64,000 nucleotides of DNA from Actinoplanes lobatus (GTDB lineage: Bacteria > Actinomycetota > Actinomycetes > Mycobacteriales > Micromonosporaceae): positions 5,762,501 through 5,826,500 of the forward strand of contig NZ_JACHNC010000001.1 in NCBI RefSeq assembly GCF_014205215.1. Reading direction: 5' to 3'. Both the position numbers and the translations under genes were made by a program. A model generated the notes under the pieces. It was given only the letters and a program-made list of their open reading frames with translations, did no database searches and was not told where the DNA came from. Position 1 is the stretch's first letter; the number at the start of each line of letters is the position of its first letter. This document shows positions 42,601 through 50,435 of this stretch, in pieces.

Positions 42601-43407
42601 GTAGCCCTCCGCGTCCGCCGGTGTCGCCGTCAGGCACGCCGACACGAACATCAACCGCGGCCTCACCGACAACCGGCCGATCAGCTCCGAAGCGGTCACC
42701 GGCAGACCGTCGCCGACCTCGTCCTCCATCATCAGCACCGGCACCCGGGGCCCGCCCGGAGACGCCGGCCAGTTGTTCACCCCATGGCAGGACAGATGCA
42801 GCACCGGCAACCCACCCAGATCAGCCCACCGCAACCCCAGTTGCTCCGGATCACCGGTGTCCTCCACCACCAGGTCCACCCGGGTGTCGCCGACCGCGGT
42901 GAGGATCGCCGACTCCTCGGCCTCGAAGTCGAGTTCCCGCTGCCGCCGCGGTGCCGAGGCCATGAACATCAACCCCAGCCGGTACTCGTCAAGCGGCGTA
43001 GCGTCCGTCGGCGTCCCCAGGCGGCGAACCACCTCGAACCGGCGCAGCCCGTCAGCGGCCAGGAACCCGGTCTGGTCGGCCAGCACCTCCCACGGCGCCC
43101 GCAACACCACCCATCCCGCCGCCGAGGGCGACCACGGCGCCCGCACCTCGAACACCAGCGGCGCCGCCACCTGCTCCAGCCGCGCCGCCACCTGCCCATG
43201 GCCGCCGTCGATCCATGCGAACAGTTCCCGGCCCAGCCCCACGAACACCGCGTCGTCGGAGCGAGCATGCACCGCGTCCACATACCGCCCCGCGATGTCC
43301 TGCAGCAGCTCGACGTCAGGGGCGCCCAGCTTCCGGCGAGCGTCCACCGGCTCGCCGCCGACCAGCACCTCGAACCCGGTGTCCGTCACCATCAGACCGG
43401 TAACCAC
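39682..43407 (-). CDS. CHAT protease / STAND NTPase / TPR protein
   Basis: A 1241-residue multidomain protein. Residues about 1-400 form a CHAT (caspase-HetF) protease: catalytic His208 in HLSCHGVNNW and Cys258 in FVSACLTA. Residues about 400-720 form a STAND-type NTPase with Walker A GRLGKSS (Lys445), Walker B LLLIIDDLEQI (Asp533-534) and a winged-helix extension. A helical region (720-935) leads to TPR repeats (about 940-1180). Five repeats have an exact 40-residue period (DILYQRGDYDGALRIRH type). STAND proteins oligomerise on ligand recognition; here this would activate the protease, as in bacterial antiphage or regulated-cell-death effectors. GTG 43407 lies nine bases after AGGAGG; GTG 43425 would include the SD in the gene. 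Stand-alone gene. Confidence 0.85.
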   Translation of the reverse strand: MVTGLMVTDTGFEVLVGGEPVDARRKLGAPDVELLQDIAGRYVDAVHARSDDAVFVGLGRELFAWIDGGHGQVAARLEQVAAPLVFEVRAPWSPSAAGWVVLRAPWEVLADQTGFLAADGLRRFEVVRRLGTPTDATPLDEYRLGLMFMASAPRRQRELDFEAEESAILTAVGDTRVDLVVEDTGDPEQLGLRWADLGGLPVLHLSCHGVNNWPASPGGPRVPVLMMEDEVGDGLPVTASELIGRLSVRPRLMFVSACLTATPADAEGYLPPGQDHRSPGEPADGGPGTSEVVPVAHSLSTSLVRAGVPAVVGWDGSVTDGAATLFARHLYQRLGLRLDLAAAVGDARRKLLACEQPLLRADWHLARIWLGPAGGGPVVAGTRKRQWMSALHGTKTFLDLKRRHVPVAAAEMFVGRRREMRQALRVLRGNEHAGVLLHGQGRLGKSSLAARLADRFGDRAVAVVFGDYTALGVLEAVAAAVEDNPAARSLIEARRAEVRDQPEALRWLLVDLLSGPCFQAGSEGQRPLLLIIDDLEQILEPQSEGPHRVAAGCAPVLAAVLGAFDPERGDSRLVLTSRFVFTLDRLQERLEPVQLAPLTGVAQRKLAVRQRAVPSEQLREARAGLAARAVAVSGGNPGLQDLVALRLVYSPQVDLARAEQAVTDMEAYLDRGDLPTDAEVRAFVENLALDALIEQAGTAHIALLRALTLFDLPMPAAVTDLLETRTGGSVQRLCGLGLADTFPDVRDQRATAAAVNALAAGRLTPLPEADEAELAAVVVQPLLAAWGGPDDRPAWNADLDLQLTRLAVLADDPTVVALCAGDAVDALLAGPAKQALALGQQAIAVLDRCVTPAPVKLLRKVAEAARVSGDGDTAVALFERAVQRATAGGGAAEPLEHARVIAFYAEFLITRGALEQAEQLLHQARDMFTTAGSEGEAAAARGRHADILYQRGDYDGALRIRHDVELPVYERLGDTYSIAVTWGEIADILHERGDHDEALRIRHEVQLPVYERLGDARSIAITWGKIADTRYQRGDHDEALRIRHDVELPVYERLGDTYSIAVTWGEIADILHERGDHDEALRIRHEVQLPVYERLGNARSIAVTWGNIADTLYQRGDHDEALQIRQDKVLPVVERINDLVGIANTTWGIAQIRLDQRDFSSALSNALKAFEILDRLQRPDGIAVVGVSLGELLAASGKPDSAREVWEKSLAAATKVGFTSLIERISELLRDIDSDPHPVDG
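39995..40590 (-). repeat. 120-bp TPR-coding repeats in 240-bp pairs
   Basis: Five consecutive 120-bp units encode the 40-residue TPR repeats of the CHAT/STAND protein. Units 1 and 3 and units 2 and 4 are almost identical in DNA, giving an A-B-A-B pattern, so a 240-bp pair was duplicated recently. The fifth unit is more diverged. Confidence 0.88.
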
Positions 43408-43571
43408 TCGCGCGGACCTCCTCACCCCACCAGGCCGTCACCATTACCTGGCGGACAGGCGCGTGCGGGGCCACCCGTAGGGGAGTAACCAGGGCCGCCG
43501 GAGATTGACCGTGTTCGCTGGCTCCTGGCAGCGTCGATGGCGTGGAAATCACTCGGGGGAACACCGAAACC

Positions 43572-44756
43572 ATGCTCAGCCGCCGAACCGTCCTGGCCGG
43601 TTCCGCGGCCGCGGCCGTCGCTGCCACCGTGGGCGCCACATCACCGGCGGAAGCGTCCTCGAGCGGCCTGGACCGGGCCGCCCTACAGGCCGCGCTCGAC
43701 CGGATCGGCGCCACCGGCGCCACCGCCGCACTGGCCCGCGTGGACAGTCCGTCCGGCAGCTGGCGCGGCGCCAGCGGCGTCGCCGAGCTCGGACGTCCGG
43801 CCAAGCCGCCGGTAGGCGGACAGTTCCGGGTCGGCAGCATCACCAAGACCTTCGTGGCCACCGTGATCCTGCAACTCGCCGCCGAGAAGCGGCTGCGCCT
43901 CGACGACACCCTGCAACGATGGCTGCCCGGAGCGATCCCGAACGGCGCCCGGATCACCATCCGCCAACTGCTCCAGCACACCAGCGGTGTGTTCGACTAC
44001 ACCGAGGTCCTGTTCGCCACCCTCGACGACGTCCTGCGCGCCCGCTACCGGACCTTCCGGCCGGAGGAACTGGTCGCGCTCGCCGCCGCACGGCCGCCGG
44101 TTTTCGAGCCCGGCACCTCCTGGTCGTATTCCAACACCAACTACGTCCTGCTCGGCCTCATCATTCAAAAGATCACCAAGCATGCGTACGCCCGAGCGGT
44201 CGGCAACCGCATCCTGCGGCCGCTGCGGCTGCACGGCACCGAGGTCCCCGGCACCGACGCCACGATCGACGGCCCGCACGCCCACGGGTACGAGCCGATC
44301 GAGCAGGACGGCGAGATCGTCCCGCTGGACTTCACCGACCTCAACCCGTCGATGGCCTACGCCGCCGGCGAGATCGTCTCCACCACCGCGGACCTCAACC
44401 GCTTCTACCGTGCCCTGCTCGGCGGCCGGCTCCTGCGGCCCGCACAACTGACCGAGATGCTCGGCAACCCGGCCGGCGAGATCGGCTACGGCCTCGGCAT
44501 CTTCCAGCAGCCGCTGCCCGGCGGACCGACCCTGTGGGGGCACACCGGCGGCATCTTCGGCTACCTCACCTACTCGTTCTCCACGGCGGACGCCAAGACC
44601 CAGCTCACCGTCTCGATCAACCCGTGGATCGGCGACTTCGGCCCGGCCCTGACCGACCTGGCGCTGCTCGCCTTCGGGGTGACCGCCTCCACCGCGAGGA
44701 CCCTGGCGCCGGTCGTCCCGTTCCCGATGCCGGGCGTGCGCTTCCCGGCATCCTGA
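43572..44756 (+). CDS. Tat-exported serine hydrolase (beta-lactamase/DD-peptidase family)
   Basis: A 394-residue secreted hydrolase. The N-terminus MLSRRTVLAGSAAAAVAATVG is a twin-arginine signal with likely cleavage near residue 28 (PAEA). The active site is complete: Ser89-Ile-Thr-Lys92, Tyr186-Ser-Asn188 and His324-Thr-Gly326 (in place of KTG). It is of the class C beta-lactamase / D-alanyl-D-alanine carboxypeptidase type, acting on cell-wall peptides, D-amino-acid peptides or esters outside the membrane. A GTG at 43542 would put ten residues before the signal and is disfavoured. It converges on the DUF402 gene with a strong hairpin between. Confidence 0.9.
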   Translation: MLSRRTVLAGSAAAAVAATVGATSPAEASSSGLDRAALQAALDRIGATGATAALARVDSPSGSWRGASGVAELGRPAKPPVGGQFRVGSITKTFVATVILQLAAEKRLRLDDTLQRWLPGAIPNGARITIRQLLQHTSGVFDYTEVLFATLDDVLRARYRTFRPEELVALAAARPPVFEPGTSWSYSNTNYVLLGLIIQKITKHAYARAVGNRILRPLRLHGTEVPGTDATIDGPHAHGYEPIEQDGEIVPLDFTDLNPSMAYAAGEIVSTTADLNRFYRALLGGRLLRPAQLTEMLGNPAGEIGYGLGIFQQPLPGGPTLWGHTGGIFGYLTYSFSTADAKTQLTVSINPWIGDFGPALTDLALLAFGVTASTARTLAPVVPFPMPGVRFPAS

Positions 44757-44765
44757 CGCCGAACC

Positions 44766-44794
44766 GGCCTGCCCGGCACCCCGCCGGGCAGGCC
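44766..44794. terminator. Bidirectional terminator
   Basis: GGCCTGCCCGGC-ACCCC-GCCGGGCAGGCC is a perfect 12-bp stem with a five-base loop, exactly between the convergent serine hydrolase and DUF402 genes. It can serve both strands. Confidence 0.8.
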
Positions 44795-44795
44795 G

Positions 44796-45287
44796 TCACC
44801 GCTGCTGCCCCAGCATCCGCCAGCCCCGCGACAGCCACGGCTGGGCCCCGGTCCGCAGCACCTCCGCGCACTCCTCGGCGGTGACCCGGGCGAGTTCGGC
44901 GTCGTCCGCGCTCATCCAGCCGGCGTCGCGCGACTCCTCGTACTCGTCCCGGTCCTCGATCTCGACGCGCCCGTCACTCGCGTGCCACACCGGATCCAAT
45001 TCGAGATCCACATACCGCCAGCCCGTGCTGGTGGCCTCCGGCGGAAGGCAGACGTCGATCTCCAATCGCCGATCCGCGGGATCATCGACCCACCACGCGG
45101 CCCACGGCCGGTCGCTCCGCAGAAGAACCATCACCGGTACGGGCAGAGCGCCCCGATCGTGCGGAGCCTCCCACGCCGAACCGACCGGCCCGAACAGCCA
45201 CGTGCCGTCCTCGTCCTCGGCGACGTGCCGAAGATCGAACCAGTAGACGCCGCCGGGGCGTTTGATCTTGGACAGGCGGACACTCAT
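44796..45287 (-). CDS. DUF402 domain protein
   Basis: A 163-residue protein. The core YVDLELDPVWHASDGRVEIEDRDEYEES (about residues 92-119) is the DUF402 / FomD-type barrel signature, with conserved acidic residues that bind divalent metals. Relatives hydrolyse nucleoside tri- or diphosphates or other phosphate esters. Residues before it (RPGGVYWFDLRHVAEDEDGTWLFGPVGSAW) form the remaining barrel strands. It starts 16 bases after the MFS stop at 45303 on the same strand and may be co-transcribed with it. The precise substrate is unknown. Confidence 0.85.
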   Translation of the reverse strand: MSVRLSKIKRPGGVYWFDLRHVAEDEDGTWLFGPVGSAWEAPHDRGALPVPVMVLLRSDRPWAAWWVDDPADRRLEIDVCLPPEATSTGWRYVDLELDPVWHASDGRVEIEDRDEYEESRDAGWMSADDAELARVTAEECAEVLRTGAQPWLSRGWRMLGQQR

Positions 45288-45302
45288 ACGGCAGCCGGCT
45301 CC

Positions 45303-46487
45303 TCACGACGGGGTAGGGATCGTGGAACGGACCAGCAGCGGACCGCGACGGCCCAGCGCCCACACCGCGAGCCCGGCGCAGCAGAGCCCCGCGCCCGCGC
45401 CCGTCACCGCCGTCCAGCCGCCCACCGGCCAGAGCGTGGCCGCGGCGGCCGACCCGAGAGCGGCGCCGGAGAAGTTGCCGGCGGCCAGCGCCGTGTTGAG
45501 CCGGCTGCGGGCCCCGGGACGGAGCGCGAACAGCCGCGCCCGGTTGAGCAGTGCCTGCGTCTGCAGGGCGACGTCGATCACGACGATGACCATCACGATC
45601 GGTACGACGGACCGGCCCGCGAACGCGGCGGCGACGAAACCGCCGAGCGCCAGCATCCAGGCCGCGCCGGTGGCCGGAAGCGACCGGCCGCGGTCGTGCA
45701 GACGGCCACCGTGGAGTCCGGAGAGGACACCGGCGAGCCCGGCCAACCCGAACAACCCGATCACCTCGACCGGATACCCGAACCGTGGGCAGCTGAGCAG
45801 GAACGTCAGCCCGGTCCAGAACAGCGAGAACGCCGCGAACCCGGTGGCCGCCAGAACCAGCGTCCACCGGGCCGCCCGTTCGCGCCGCACCACCGTGCCG
45901 ATCGAGGCGATCAGCCGCCGGTACGGCAGGCGCGCCCGTGGCGCCGGTGGCGGGATCGCCCGGTGCAGCAGAACCGCGAGCAGGACGGCGGCGACCGCGG
46001 CGACGGCGAAGACCACCCGCCACCCGGCCGTCCCGGCGACGAGACCGCTGATCGTGCGGGACGCCAGGATGCCGGTGAGGGTCCCGGAGCCGACCACGCC
46101 GACGATCCGGCCGCGGTCGGCGTCACCGGCCAGGTCTCCGGCGAGCGGTGTGAGGACCTGCCCGGAGACCGTCGTCATGCCGAGCACGCCGACCGCCGCC
46201 AGCAGCACGCCGATCGACGGCGCCAGCGCACACAGCAGGAGCGCGGCGGCCGAGGCCAGTAGCAACACCGGGACGAACCGGCGCCGGTCCAGCATGTCGC
46301 CGAGCGGCACGAGCAGGAGTACGCCCACGGCGTACCCGATCTGGGTGGTGGTCGTCAGCCACCCGGCCGTCACGGTCTCGGCGTGCAGATCGCCGGCGAT
46401 GAAGCCGAGCAGCGGCTGTGTCCAGTACAGGTTGCCGATGGCCACCCCCGCGGCCACCGCGAACAGCACCGTCAGCCGGCGGCTCAT
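45303..46487 (-). CDS. MFS transporter (12 TM)
   Basis: A 394-residue MFS protein with twelve helices. It has the motif-A block IGYAVGVLLLVPLGDMLDRRRFVPVLLL between helices 2 and 3 and SGTLTGILASRTISGLVAG in helix 5, typical of drug or metabolite exporters of the YnfM/AraJ-like branch. ATG 46487 begins directly at helix 1. The second MFS gene starts 5 bases beyond (its stop at 46492), so the two exporters and possibly the DUF402 gene form one leftward operon. Confidence 0.9.
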   Translation of the reverse strand: MSRRLTVLFAVAAGVAIGNLYWTQPLLGFIAGDLHAETVTAGWLTTTTQIGYAVGVLLLVPLGDMLDRRRFVPVLLLASAAALLLCALAPSIGVLLAAVGVLGMTTVSGQVLTPLAGDLAGDADRGRIVGVVGSGTLTGILASRTISGLVAGTAGWRVVFAVAAVAAVLLAVLLHRAIPPPAPRARLPYRRLIASIGTVVRRERAARWTLVLAATGFAAFSLFWTGLTFLLSCPRFGYPVEVIGLFGLAGLAGVLSGLHGGRLHDRGRSLPATGAAWMLALGGFVAAAFAGRSVVPIVMVIVVIDVALQTQALLNRARLFALRPGARSRLNTALAAGNFSGAALGSAAAATLWPVGGWTAVTGAGAGLCCAGLAVWALGRRGPLLVRSTIPTPS

Positions 46488-46491
46488 CCCA

Positions 46492-47919
46492 TCACAGTAG
46501 AGCCTCGTCGGCCTCCATCTCGGGTGCGGTGAGGCGCGGTCGCGGTGCGCGGGGCAGGAGCCGGCCCACGGCGGCGGCGGTGATCACGGCCAGGGCTGCG
46601 CCGACCGCGAAGACGGTCACGAACTGTGCTTCCCGGGGCAGCGGCAGCGGGCCCGGGACCGGGTTGCGGGTCATCATGGTGACCACGAACGCGGTGCCCA
46701 GTGACATGCCGACCGAGCGCGCGATCGAGTTCACGCTGTTGGCGATGCCGGTCTCGGCGGGTTCCACGTGGGCGATCAGCAGCGCGGGCAGGGCGGCGTA
46801 CCCGAAGGTGACCGCGGTGTTGACGACGAGCGCCCCGAGGATGACCTGCCAGGCGGCCGAGTGCAGCACCGCGAGCATGGCGAAGCCCGTGCCGGCCAGC
46901 GCTGCCCCGATCACCAGTGTCGCCTTGGCGCCGAAACGCGCGACCAGCCGGCCGCCGAGCGGTGCGGTGAGCACGCCGCTGGCCGTGCCGGGCAGCAGGT
47001 AGACGAGGCTGGCGGCGAGCACGGTGGCGCCGAAGCCGTAGCCGGCGACCGCGGGCGGGGTCTGGACCAGTGTGGAGACGGCCAGGAAGACGGCGAACAT
47101 CGAGAAGCCGAAGAACAGGCCGGCCGCGTTGGCCACCACGATCGGGCGGTGGCTGAGCATCCGCGTGCTGACCAGCGGGTGGGTGACCCGCCGCTCGAAC
47201 AGCACGAACGCGGTCAGCACCACGACGGCGGCGGCCAGCAGACCGATCACCCGGGCGGAACCCCAGCCCCAGCCGTTGCCCTCCTCCAGCGGCAGGAGCA
47301 GCAGCACCAGGCCGAGCCCGAGCAGCGCGGCGCCCGTCCAGTCGAGGGTGCCGGTGGCGGCGCCCGGGCGGTGGGGCAGCAGCCACGCCCCGGCCAGGCC
47401 GATCGCGGTCATCACGGTGGCCAGCCAGAACAGCTGGTGGTAGTCGCCGCCGTGGCGCATCAGCAGTCCGGTGACGACGAGGCCGAACCCGGCGCCGACC
47501 GAGAGCATCCCGCTGACCAGGGCCATGGCGCCGGTCAGGCGGTGCGGCGGCAGCTCCTCCCGGAGCATGCCGATGGCGAGGGGGAAGAGCCCGAAGCTGG
47601 CCGCCTGGGCGATCCGGCCGGCGAGCAGCAGCGGCAGGCTGGAGGTGGTGGCGGCGAGCACGGAGCCGAGCAGCACCACGGTCAGCACCCCGAGCATCAC
47701 CGGGCGGCGGCCGTAGAGGTCGCCGAGCCGGCCGAGCATCGGGGTGAGCACGGCCGCGGCGAGCAGGTTGGCGGTGACCACCCAGCTGGCGGCGCTGGTC
47801 GAGACACCCAGGTCGGCCCGGATGTTGGCGACGACCGGGACGACCAGGGTCTGGAGGGCGGCGACGAGGAGCACGACGTAGCAGGCGACGGGCAGGGCCA
47901 GGCGCGTTCGTGTGGGCAT
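46492..47919 (-). CDS. MFS transporter, DHA2 (14 TM) drug exporter type
   Basis: A 475-residue transporter with about fourteen helices. Family blocks are VVPVVANIRADLGVSTSAASWVVTANLLAAAVLTPMLGRLGDLYGRRPVML (helices 1-3 and motif A) and GMLSVGAGFGLVVTGLL in helix 5. This is the DHA2 branch of proton-driven multidrug exporters. The start ATG 47919 faces a divergent TetR regulator across a palindrome-bearing gap, the classical exporter/TetR arrangement. It is likely induced by its substrate. Confidence 0.92.
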   Translation of the reverse strand: MPTRTRLALPVACYVVLLVAALQTLVVPVVANIRADLGVSTSAASWVVTANLLAAAVLTPMLGRLGDLYGRRPVMLGVLTVVLLGSVLAATTSSLPLLLAGRIAQAASFGLFPLAIGMLREELPPHRLTGAMALVSGMLSVGAGFGLVVTGLLMRHGGDYHQLFWLATVMTAIGLAGAWLLPHRPGAATGTLDWTGAALLGLGLVLLLLPLEEGNGWGWGSARVIGLLAAAVVVLTAFVLFERRVTHPLVSTRMLSHRPIVVANAAGLFFGFSMFAVFLAVSTLVQTPPAVAGYGFGATVLAASLVYLLPGTASGVLTAPLGGRLVARFGAKATLVIGAALAGTGFAMLAVLHSAAWQVILGALVVNTAVTFGYAALPALLIAHVEPAETGIANSVNSIARSVGMSLGTAFVVTMMTRNPVPGPLPLPREAQFVTVFAVGAALAVITAAAVGRLLPRAPRPRLTAPEMEADEALL

Positions 47920-47947
47920 GAGCCGAACGTAGACCCGTCGCCAAGAA

Positions 47948-47967
47948 TTTTCAACGCCGCGTCAAAA
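47948..47967. promoter_or_regulatory. Imperfect palindrome between DHA2 exporter and TetR genes
   Basis: TTTTCAACG-CC-GCGTCAAAA-type dyad (arms agree at seven of nine positions) lies 29 bases before the exporter start and about 50 before the regulator. The surrounding 60 bases are AT-rich for this genome, as expected of a promoter. It is a candidate TetR operator. Confidence 0.4.
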
Positions 47968-48016
47968 ACTAAAGATGCACCGTCAATTACATTTGATGGG
48001 CTGTAGAGTGGTCGCC

Positions 48017-48643
48017 GTGCCAGCCATCAAGAGCCGCCGTGGCCCCACGAAGGGCGACCAGCGGGAGCAGGCCCTGGTCGACGCGGCCCGGGCGGTCTTC
48101 CGGGACAAGGCGATAAGCCAGGTCACGATCGACGAGCTGGCCGGGGCGGCCGGCATCACCCGCTCCGGGTTCTACTTCTACTTCGAGTCCAAGCAGGCGC
48201 TGCTCGCCGCGGTCGTCGACCAGGGGATCGCCGAGGCCAACCTGGAGATCGCCGAGTGGCTCGACTCCGACGGGCTCGACCGCGGCGCGCTACGCCGGGG
48301 CCTGGCCGCCGGGCTGGACCGGTGGAAGATCGACGGGCGCTGGCTGAGTGAGGCGTTCATCGCCCCCGACCCCGGTCCCGACGTGGCACAGGTCCGCGAC
48401 CGGCTGGTCGACCAAGGCTGCACGATGTTCAGCAAGCGCATCGAGCGCGACGCCCGCGCCGGCCTGACCGTCGGCGGCCCACCCGACCTGCTCGCCAGGA
48501 TGGCGGTGCACCTGCGCAGCGCGATGTTCGCCGACGTCTACGCCAACCCCGGCGCCTTCGACGAGGACGCCATGCTCGACACGCTCACCGACGCGATCCT
48601 GCGCCTGGTCTACGGCGTGAGCCCGGGCGACGCCACACCCTGA
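48017..48643 (+). CDS. TetR family regulator
   Basis: A 208-residue TetR protein. The HTH (about 12-60) contains QALVDAARAVFRDKAISQVTIDELAGAAGITRSGFYFYFESKQALLAAV, and the all-alpha ligand domain fills the rest. GTG 48017 gives the usual short N-terminal arm; ATG 47996 is an alternative adding seven residues. It is divergent from the DHA2 exporter and most likely its repressor. The ligand is probably a drug-like substrate of that exporter. Confidence 0.9.
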   Translation: MPAIKSRRGPTKGDQREQALVDAARAVFRDKAISQVTIDELAGAAGITRSGFYFYFESKQALLAAVVDQGIAEANLEIAEWLDSDGLDRGALRRGLAAGLDRWKIDGRWLSEAFIAPDPGPDVAQVRDRLVDQGCTMFSKRIERDARAGLTVGGPPDLLARMAVHLRSAMFADVYANPGAFDEDAMLDTLTDAILRLVYGVSPGDATP

Positions 48644-48730
48644 TCCGCCACGCCGTGATGTGGGTCCGCGACTGACCACCGGCCAGGCGACCGCCATGGG
48701 TACGGGCGGTAAGCCGATCCAAGACCGGGG

Positions 48731-49123
48731 TCAGGGGTGCCAGGCCGACCAGCGGTCGACGGTGATCTCCAGGAACGGGCCGGGCGGCGGGGTGGCGTGG
48801 TACTGCGGATAGCGGGCGATCAGCGCGGCCAGGCCGGTGGGGGAGGAATCGAGGATGCGGGCGGTGCCGTCGGCGCGCACCCACCACAGGGCCGACCAGT
48901 CGTCGTCGTAGTGGTCGGCGAGCACGCACACGCGCGGGTTCGCCGCGATGTTCGCGAGCCGGCGCAGATGGCGGCTGCGTTTGGGTTTGGCGTCGACAGC
49001 GGTGTGGATGACGTCGCCGGTGACCGCGAAGACGATCGGGACCAGGTGGGGGACACCGTCGGCGCCGACCGTGGCGAGCCGTGCCACTCGCGCGGACGCG
49101 AACAGTTCGGCGGCTGACTCCAT
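48731..49123 (-). CDS. PPOX-class F420-dependent oxidoreductase
   Basis: A 130-residue split-barrel flavin/F420 protein. Segments ARVARLATVGADGVPHLVPIVFAV, KRSRHLRRLANIAANPRVCVLADHYDDDWSALWWVRADGTARIL and a C-terminal FLEITVDRWSAWHP identify the actinobacterial TIGR03668-type PPOX subfamily. These enzymes reduce small substrates with F420H2. ATG 49123. It is a single gene. An 18-codon frame with an SD ends 24 bases upstream and may be a leader or a remnant. Confidence 0.88.
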   Translation of the reverse strand: MESAAELFASARVARLATVGADGVPHLVPIVFAVTGDVIHTAVDAKPKRSRHLRRLANIAANPRVCVLADHYDDDWSALWWVRADGTARILDSSPTGLAALIARYPQYHATPPPGPFLEITVDRWSAWHP

Positions 49124-49346
49124 GATCTGATCCTAGGTCGCGGGGGCTCACTCGTTCCGGATCGCTTGTTCGGCCGGGATGTGGTGCCCGGCCGTGTACT
49201 CCATCAGGTGACCTCGATCCGGCACGGTGCCCCCGTTCAACCGTGCCGTGAGCTGCGGCAGCGGTATGTCAGCGCGGTGTCCGGAGAGGTGGTTTCGGCG
49301 TCGCGACCGGCGGAACCGGCGGCCGTGGCTCTGGCACGCTGCGGCG

Positions 49347-50435
49347 ATGAACAATCCCCTGCGCTTCCTTCGGCGCCGATGGACCCCGGTGGCCGCCCTC
49401 GTTCTCGCCGGCGCCGTGGCGATGCCGGCCGCGGCCGGGCAGACGGCCGAACCCGGCGGTGCGCGGCATCTGCGGGTGATGACCCACAACGTCTACTTCG
49501 GCGCCGACCTCACGCCCGCGCTGGCGGCCCGGGACACTCCCAGCCTGCTCGCGGCGGTCTCCACCATCTGGGCGGGCGTGCGGGCGACCGATTTCAGCGC
49601 GCGGGCCGAGGGCCTGGCCGACGAGATCCAGAAGGCGCGGCCCGATCTCGTCGGGCTTCAGGAGGTGGCCACCTGGACGGCGGCCGGGCCGGGCACCGGG
49701 CCGTCGCAGGACTTCCTGGCCATCCTCCAGCGCGCGTTGCAGCGGCGTGGCCTGCGGTATGTCGTGGCGTCCACGTCGGCCGGCACCGATGTGGGTCCGA
49801 TTCCGCTCACCGCACCGTGCGGGTCCACGACGGTGGGGGCGTGCACGCTGCGGTTCCAGGACCGCGAGGTGCTTCTGGTCGACGAGCGGGCGCCGGGTCT
49901 GCGCTGGTCGGCGCCCCGCAGCGGCGTCTACCAGGCCCGGCTGACCGTTCCGCTGCCGGTTCCGGGTGTTCCGCCGGTGCAGGTGATCCACGGCTGGGCG
50001 TCCGTCGAGGCCACCCAACGCGGTGTGCCGTTCCGGTTCGTCACCACGCATCTGGAGACGGAGCAGTCGCCGGCCGTGCAGCGCGCTCAGGCGGCCGAGT
50101 TCCTCGCCGGGCCGGTGTCCGGAGCGGACAACGTGATCGCGGTCGGTGACTTCAACAGCACCGTGGACACCTATCAGCTCTTGACCGGGCAACTTCGGGA
50201 CGCCTGGACCGCGTCGCCGCCGGGGTTCACCTGCTGTCAGGCCGCCGACCTGGCCAACCCGGCACCGCAGCTGACCTCGCGGATCGACCTCGTGCTGCTG
50301 GGCGGAGCGGCGAAGGCGGAGCGGGCCAGTGTCGTCGGCGCCGAACCGTTCCGGCGCACCGCGCCGCGGTACACGTCGGACCATGCGGGCGTGACGGCCG
50401 ACATCGACTGGCGGCGGCCCGTCAAGAAGCCGTGA
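49347..50435 (+). CDS. Secreted EEP-family nuclease/phosphatase
   Basis: A 362-residue secreted EEP hydrolase. The signal peptide MNNPLRFLRRRWTPVAALVLAGAVAMPAAAG probably cleaves near residue 30. EEP motifs follow: MTHNVYFGADL, LVGLQEVATW (metal Glu), FVTTHLETEQS, IAVGDFNSTVD (catalytic Asp/Asn) and YTSDHAGVTADI (catalytic His). The mature enzyme probably cleaves extracellular nucleic acids or phospholipid headgroups such as sphingomyelin. The ATG at 49347 is the only start placing the signal correctly. The 3' end overlaps that of the convergent livM by 14 bases. Confidence 0.9.
   Translation: MNNPLRFLRRRWTPVAALVLAGAVAMPAAAGQTAEPGGARHLRVMTHNVYFGADLTPALAARDTPSLLAAVSTIWAGVRATDFSARAEGLADEIQKARPDLVGLQEVATWTAAGPGTGPSQDFLAILQRALQRRGLRYVVASTSAGTDVGPIPLTAPCGSTTVGACTLRFQDREVLLVDERAPGLRWSAPRSGVYQARLTVPLPVPGVPPVQVIHGWASVEATQRGVPFRFVTTHLETEQSPAVQRAQAAEFLAGPVSGADNVIAVGDFNSTVDTYQLLTGQLRDAWTASPPGFTCCQAADLANPAPQLTSRIDLVLLGGAAKAERASVVGAEPFRRTAPRYTSDHAGVTADIDWRRPVKKP

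Noticed and set aside
43316..43981. Minus-strand frame antisense to the Tat hydrolase
   Set aside because: Shadow frame; the plus-strand hydrolase has a full active site and signal peptide.
49148..49204. 18-codon minus-strand frame with a GAGG upstream of the F420 enzyme
   Set aside because: Too short to support as a gene; the peptide (MEYTAGHHIPAEQ...) has no known relative and could be a chance leader frame.
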